From Bacillota bacterium (GTDB taxonomy: Bacteria; Bacillota; Clostridia; Christensenellales; CAG-138): DNA of 8,744 nt. Where the stretch lies: NCBI GenBank assembly GCA_023416895.1, contig JAEZGQ010000021.1, positions 1 to 8,744 on the forward strand, in the 5' to 3' direction. The notes under the pieces were generated by a model. It was not told the origin of the DNA. It saw nothing but the letters and a program-made list of their open reading frames with translations, and did not search any database. The translations under genes were made by a program, and so were the position numbers. Shown piece after piece: positions 5,884-8,744 of this stretch (positions are counted from its first letter, which is position 1; the number at the start of each line of letters is the position of its first letter).

Positions 5884-6948
5884 TTATATCTTTACCGTCC
5901 AGCCATACGGGTCGTTCACGGCACCGCGCTGGATGCCCGTAAGCGTGTCGTACACCTTCCTGGTGAGCTCGCCGATGCCACCGCCGCTCAAAATAAGGGG
6001 CTTGTTCTGATAGCAAAGCTCGCTCACGGGCGTGATGATGGCAGCCGTGCCCGTGCCAAACGCTTCTTTCAAAAGGCCGCTTTCGCCCGCCTCATAAAGC
6101 TCCTCAACAGAAATGGGGCGTTCCTCCACACGGTAGCCCATGTCCTTTACAAGCTGCAAAACGCTCCTGCGGGTGATGCCGTCGAGAATACTGCCGTCGA
6201 TGGGCGCGGTGCAAACGGTGTCGCCGATTAGGAACATCATGTTCATGGCGCCCACTTCCTGCACATATTTGTGCTCCACCGCGTCGAGCCACAGAACCTG
6301 GCTGTAGCCCTTTTCGCGCGCCTCTTCGGACGCACGCAGCGATGCCGCGTAGTTGCCGCCCGTTTTCGCGCCGCCCACGCCGCCGCGCACCGCGCGGACG
6401 TAGGAGTCCTCCACGTAGATGCGCACAGGCGCGAAGCCCTTGGTATAATACATGCCCGAGGCCGCGCAGATGATGAAGTAAAGGTAGCGTTTGGAGGCGT
6501 GTACGCCAAGCTCCGCCCCGTCGGATATCATGGTGGGGCGAAGGTAGAGCGACGTTCCCTCGGTATACGGCACCCAATCGCGCTCAAGGTTTACAAGCGC
6601 CTTCATGGCTTCCACGTTGAAGTCCGGATCGATTTCGGGCATACACATGCGGTGCGCGCTTATGTTGAGGCGCACGGCATTGTCGCGCGGGCGGAAAAGC
6701 TGCACGTCGCCTTGCGGCGTACGATAAGCCTTAAGGCCCTCAAAAATCTCCTGTGCGTAATGCAGTACCGGCGAAGCGGGGTCCACTTCAAGCTTGCCGT
6801 AGGGCTGAATGCGGGCATCGTGCCAGCCTCTGCCCTCGTCGTACTCCATGAGAAACATATGATCGGTAAAGATCTTTCCAAAGCCGAGGCTGCCCTCATC
6901 CTGCGGTTTCTGCTTCAAAGTTGCAGCCTTGCGAATGTGAATTTCCAT
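5884..6948 (-). CDS. ilvE: Branched-chain amino acid aminotransferase
   Basis: This 354-residue PLP enzyme transfers the amino group between Val, Leu or Ile and 2-oxoglutarate, in the last step of branched-chain amino acid synthesis or the first step of breakdown. It is a fold-type IV (class IV) aminotransferase of the longer BCAT form. Seen features are HYAQEIFEGLKAYR (63-76), FRPRDNAVRLNISAHRM (85-101), the PLP lysine Lys195 in GGAKTGGNYA, EVGAMNMMF (231-239), and GSILDGITRRSVL (252-264), which is near the cofactor phosphate in the family. The frame stays open upstream to 7008, but that would overlap the preceding gene. The ATG at 6948 has a GGGGAGGGGA ribosome binding site and a normal N-terminus, so it was chosen. 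It begins 19 bases after the gamma-subunit stop, last in the operon. This ties it to branched 2-oxoacid oxidation or reductive carboxylation. Confidence 0.95.
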   Translation of the reverse strand: MEIHIRKAATLKQKPQDEGSLGFGKIFTDHMFLMEYDEGRGWHDARIQPYGKLEVDPASPVLHYAQEIFEGLKAYRTPQGDVQLFRPRDNAVRLNISAHRMCMPEIDPDFNVEAMKALVNLERDWVPYTEGTSLYLRPTMISDGAELGVHASKRYLYFIICAASGMYYTKGFAPVRIYVEDSYVRAVRGGVGGAKTGGNYAASLRASEEAREKGYSQVLWLDAVEHKYVQEVGAMNMMFLIGDTVCTAPIDGSILDGITRRSVLQLVKDMGYRVEERPISVEELYEAGESGLLKEAFGTGTAAIITPVSELCYQNKPLILSGGGIGELTRKVYDTLTGIQRGAVNDPYGWTVKI

Positions 6949-6952
6949 GGCA

Positions 6953-6963
6953 ATCCCCTCCCC
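6953..6963 (-). promoter_or_regulatory. Ribosome binding site that decides the ilvE start
   Basis: On the minus strand, a GGGGAGGGGA tract lies just before TTGCC and the ATG at 6948. It sits in the 19-base gap after the gamma-subunit stop (6968-6970), which supports 6948 rather than the upstream ATG at 7008. Confidence 0.7.
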
Positions 6964-6967
6964 TTTC

Positions 6968-7507
6968 TTAACCGCGCACCACAAGCGCGCCGCGCCTAAG
7001 CGCCTCAATGTTCAGCTCCACAAGGTTTGCCTTGGGGCCGGTGAAAATGTGCGTGAGCATTTCACGGATGGTTTCCACCTTCAACACCTTGGTCGCCTCG
7101 ATGAAGGCGCCAAGCATCACCATATTGGCGACCTTGGGGTTGCCAAGCTCCGCGGCGATGTCGTTGCAGGGCACATAGTAGGCGGTAATGTCGCTGCGCT
7201 CGGCCTTGATCTCTATGATGGAGCTATTCACAAACAGCATGCCGCCGGGGACGATGGCTTTTTCAAACTTCACAAGCGATGGCTTGTTCATGGCGATCAG
7301 CTCGCTCGCATCGAGCACTACAGGGGAAATGACCGGCTCGCTCGAGAGCACCACGTTACAGTTGGCGGTGCCGCCGCGCATTTCCGGGCCGTAGGAAGGC
7401 AGCCACGAAACGTTTACGCCCTCCTTCATGCCCGCTTCCGCAAGGGTTTTGCCCATGGCCATAACGCCCTGCCCGCCAAAGCCGGAAATGATGATGTTAT
7501 GAAGCAT
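6968..7507 (-). CDS. 2-oxoacid:ferredoxin oxidoreductase, gamma subunit
   Basis: This 179-residue cytoplasmic protein is the gamma-type subunit of a 2-oxoacid:acceptor oxidoreductase of the VOR/KOR group. It begins with ISGFGGQGV (7-15), followed by SYGPEMRGGTANCNVVLSS (38-56), both hallmarks of the family. The length is normal for a free-standing gamma subunit, whereas in some pyruvate enzymes this domain is fused to others. It forms part of the complex that turns a 2-oxoacid, CoA and oxidised ferredoxin into acyl-CoA, CO2 and reduced ferredoxin. The ATG comes one base after the TAA of the beta gene, and its GGAGGTGA ribosome binding site lies within the last beta codons, so the two are translationally coupled. 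The ilvE neighbour favours branched 2-oxoacids as substrates; 2-oxoglutarate remains possible. Confidence 0.92.
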   Translation of the reverse strand: MLHNIIISGFGGQGVMAMGKTLAEAGMKEGVNVSWLPSYGPEMRGGTANCNVVLSSEPVISPVVLDASELIAMNKPSLVKFEKAIVPGGMLFVNSSIIEIKAERSDITAYYVPCNDIAAELGNPKVANMVMLGAFIEATKVLKVETIREMLTHIFTGPKANLVELNIEALRRGALVVRG

Positions 7508-7508
7508 G

Positions 7509-8258
7509 TTATTTCACCTCCGCCGTAATGTCGCGGTAAACGCCGAGCGGGTAGTAAGGGATCATGTTCTCCTTGAGCCATGTGATGGCGCCAAGCGGCG
7601 TTTTGCCCCAATTGGTGGGGCAGGTGGAAAGAAGCTCCACGAACGTGAAGCCCGCACCGTCGAGCTGCATCTGGAACGCCTTTTTGATGGCGCGCTTTGC
7701 CTTGTTGATGTTGGGGATGTCGGTCAGCGCGCAGCGCTCGGCATAGGCCGTGCCGTCGATGGTGGAAAGAAGCTCCGACATGCGGATGGGCGCGCCCATA
7801 AACTCCTTGTCGCGTCCGTAGGGCGCGGTGGTGGCCTTTTGCCCAACAAGGGTCGTGGGTGCCATTTGCCCGCCGGTCATGCCGTAGATGGCGTTGTTGA
7901 TGAATATGGTGGTAAACTTTTCGCCGCGCATGGCCGCGTGGACGATTTCCGCCATGCCGATGGAGGCAAGGTCGCCGTCGCCCTGGTAGGTGAACACCGG
8001 ATGATCCGGCAGCACGCGCTTGATGCCCGTTGCAACGGCAGGCGCGCGCCCGTGGGCGGCCTCCATCATATCGCAGCGGAAATAATCGTAGGCAAACACC
8101 GAGCAGCCGACCGGGCTTATGCCAACGGTTTTGTCGGTGATGTTGAGCTCTTCAAGCACCTCAGCCACGAGCTTGTGCGCTACGCCGTGCGTACAGCCCG
8201 GGCAGTAGTGCATTTCCTTATCGGTAAGCGCTTTGGACTTTTCGTATACGATCGCCAT
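7509..8258 (-). CDS. 2-oxoacid:ferredoxin oxidoreductase, beta (thiamine diphosphate) subunit
   Basis: This 249-residue subunit holds thiamine diphosphate, where the 2-oxoacid is decarboxylated. Seen features are HYCPGCTHG (17-25), ISPVGCSVFAYDYF (47-60), and the thiamine diphosphate/magnesium motif GDGDLASIG (93-101) closed by NN (121-122), followed by IYGMTGGQMAPTT. The length is normal for VOR/KOR beta subunits and shorter than many pyruvate:ferredoxin beta subunits. There is no ferredoxin domain; iron-sulfur centres would come from a separate delta subunit, expected upstream of vorB and outside the window. The start ATG is three bases after the alpha-subunit TAA, with a GGGAGGT ribosome binding site overlapping the alpha 3' end. 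The gene is second among those visible in the vorB-beta-gamma-ilvE operon. Confidence 0.94.
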   Translation of the reverse strand: MAIVYEKSKALTDKEMHYCPGCTHGVAHKLVAEVLEELNITDKTVGISPVGCSVFAYDYFRCDMMEAAHGRAPAVATGIKRVLPDHPVFTYQGDGDLASIGMAEIVHAAMRGEKFTTIFINNAIYGMTGGQMAPTTLVGQKATTAPYGRDKEFMGAPIRMSELLSTIDGTAYAERCALTDIPNINKAKRAIKKAFQMQLDGAGFTFVELLSTCPTNWGKTPLGAITWLKENMIPYYPLGVYRDITAEVK

Positions 8259-8261
8259 AGT

Positions 8262-8744
8262 TTACCTCCCTAACTGCTTGAGCGCGGTCGCCGCAACATC
8301 GGCAGGGGTTGGGATAACGCCGCCCGCGGTGCCCAAGAAGCCCACCGGCTTCGCGCCGTTTACCGCAATGCGCACATCGTCCACCATTTGCCCAAGGCTC
8401 ATTTCCACGGCCACAACGGCCTTTACGCTTTGTTTGCACGCAACCTCGTACAAACGCTTTGTGGGGAACGGCCAAAGCGTGATGGGGCGGAACAGGCCCG
8501 CCTTAACGCCTTGTTTCTCTAAAAGTTTCATCGCGGCGCGCGCCACGCGCGAGGGTGTGCCGTAGGATACAAACACCACCTCCGCGTCCTCCACGCCAAT
8601 CTCCTCAAACCGCACCTCGTTTTCCTCCATGGCGGCGTACTTTTTCGCCATATGAAGGTTGTTTTCGTAGCAAAGGTCGGGGTCGATGAACAGCGAGTTT
8701 ATAACGTTGTGCTTGCGGTTTGAAACATCGCCGGTGGCTGCCCA
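8262..8744 (-). CDS. vorB: 2-oxoacid:ferredoxin oxidoreductase, alpha subunit VorB (N-terminal part missing)
   Basis: The frame is open to the right edge and shows the last 160 residues of the alpha subunit; related VorB proteins are about 350 residues, so over half is off the window. Visible features are GRKHNVINSLFIDPD near the left of the fragment, EVVFVSYGTPSRVARAAM, then GLFRPITLWPFPTKRL, a strong family signature, and a C-terminal swivel-like segment ending QLGR. The ATG at 8651 is internal and is not the real start, because recognisable family sequence continues above it. The subunit pairs with the beta subunit to form the catalytic core. The VorB label, meaning 3-methyl-2-oxobutanoate as substrate, rests on overall similarity plus the ilvE neighbour; a 2-oxoglutarate enzyme is the main alternative. 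The operon promoter is outside the window. Confidence 0.9.
   Translation of the reverse strand, partial: WAATGDVSNRKHNVINSLFIDPDLCYENNLHMAKKYAAMEENEVRFEEIGVEDAEVVFVSYGTPSRVARAAMKLLEKQGVKAGLFRPITLWPFPTKRLYEVACKQSVKAVVAVEMSLGQMVDDVRIAVNGAKPVGFLGTAGGVIPTPADVAATALKQLGR

Noticed and set aside
6271..6999. Plus-strand open frame of about 242 residues opposite ilvE
   Set aside because: The opposite strand encodes an intact aminotransferase with all expected motifs. The Ala/Arg/His-rich translation shows no family features.
6949..7008. Upstream start for ilvE adding 20 residues
   Set aside because: It would overlap the end of the gamma-subunit gene and the added residues do not resemble a BCAT N-terminus. 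The ATG at 6948 has a strong ribosome binding site.
7506..8273. Plus-strand open frame of about 255 residues opposite the beta subunit
   Set aside because: It lies wholly opposite a gene with clear thiamine diphosphate motifs, its product is rich in Arg, His, Gly and Val with no recognisable domain, and it has no ribosome binding site of note. It is a by-product of G+C-rich codon use.
8651..8651. ATG at 8651 as the start of a short separate alpha-like protein
   Set aside because: The same frame continues to the right edge with recognisable VorB sequence, so this is an internal methionine.

Overview
The window looks like chromosome from a strictly anaerobic, Clostridia-type Firmicute of medium-to-high G+C. 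The evidence is a [NiFe]-hydrogenase maturation gene, a ferredoxin-dependent 2-oxoacid oxidoreductase, strong GGAGG-type ribosome binding sites, two well-supported TTG starts, sigma-A-like promoters and a U-tailed intrinsic terminator. The genus cannot be fixed from the sequence. Coding density is high and no gap between genes exceeds about 165 bases. I see no tRNA, rRNA, insertion sequence, CRISPR array or phage gene.

Layout: (1) 1-920, plus strand: most of hypE, ending in the diagnostic Pro-Arg-Ile-Cys tail, cut by the left edge. (2) 1035-1370: a small single-domain cupin. (3) A hairpin at 1379-1410, then a near-consensus promoter at 1421-1449 driving a ComFB-family gene that starts with TTG at 1533. 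(4) 1833-1965: an AT-rich regulatory gap holding a perfect 30-bp palindrome (1893-1922) that overlaps an extended -10 promoter. (5) 1966-5124 and 5134-5820: a two-gene ABC transport operon, with a 1052-residue duplicated FtsX/MacB-type permease followed by its LolD/MacB-type ATPase. (6) A strong bidirectional terminator (5834-5863) between convergent operons. (7) Minus strand, transcribed right to left: the C-terminal half of VorB (alpha), then the thiamine diphosphate (beta) and gamma subunits of a 2-oxoacid:ferredoxin oxidoreductase, then ilvE, a branched-chain aminotransferase.

Functionally, the right-hand operon is a coherent unit. IlvE interconverts Val/Leu/Ile with branched 2-oxoacids, and the oxidoreductase interconverts those oxoacids with branched acyl-CoA, CO2 and reduced ferredoxin. 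The unit could ferment branched-chain amino acids or make them from branched short-chain acids. The left side touches hydrogen metabolism through HypE. The least explained part is the ABC operon: its substrate is unknown, its permease has two large external domains, and its promoter sits inside a long palindrome that looks like an operator, although no regulator gene is in view. I did not find a clearly new biological system. The palindrome-controlled exporter and the solitary ComFB gene are the best leads.
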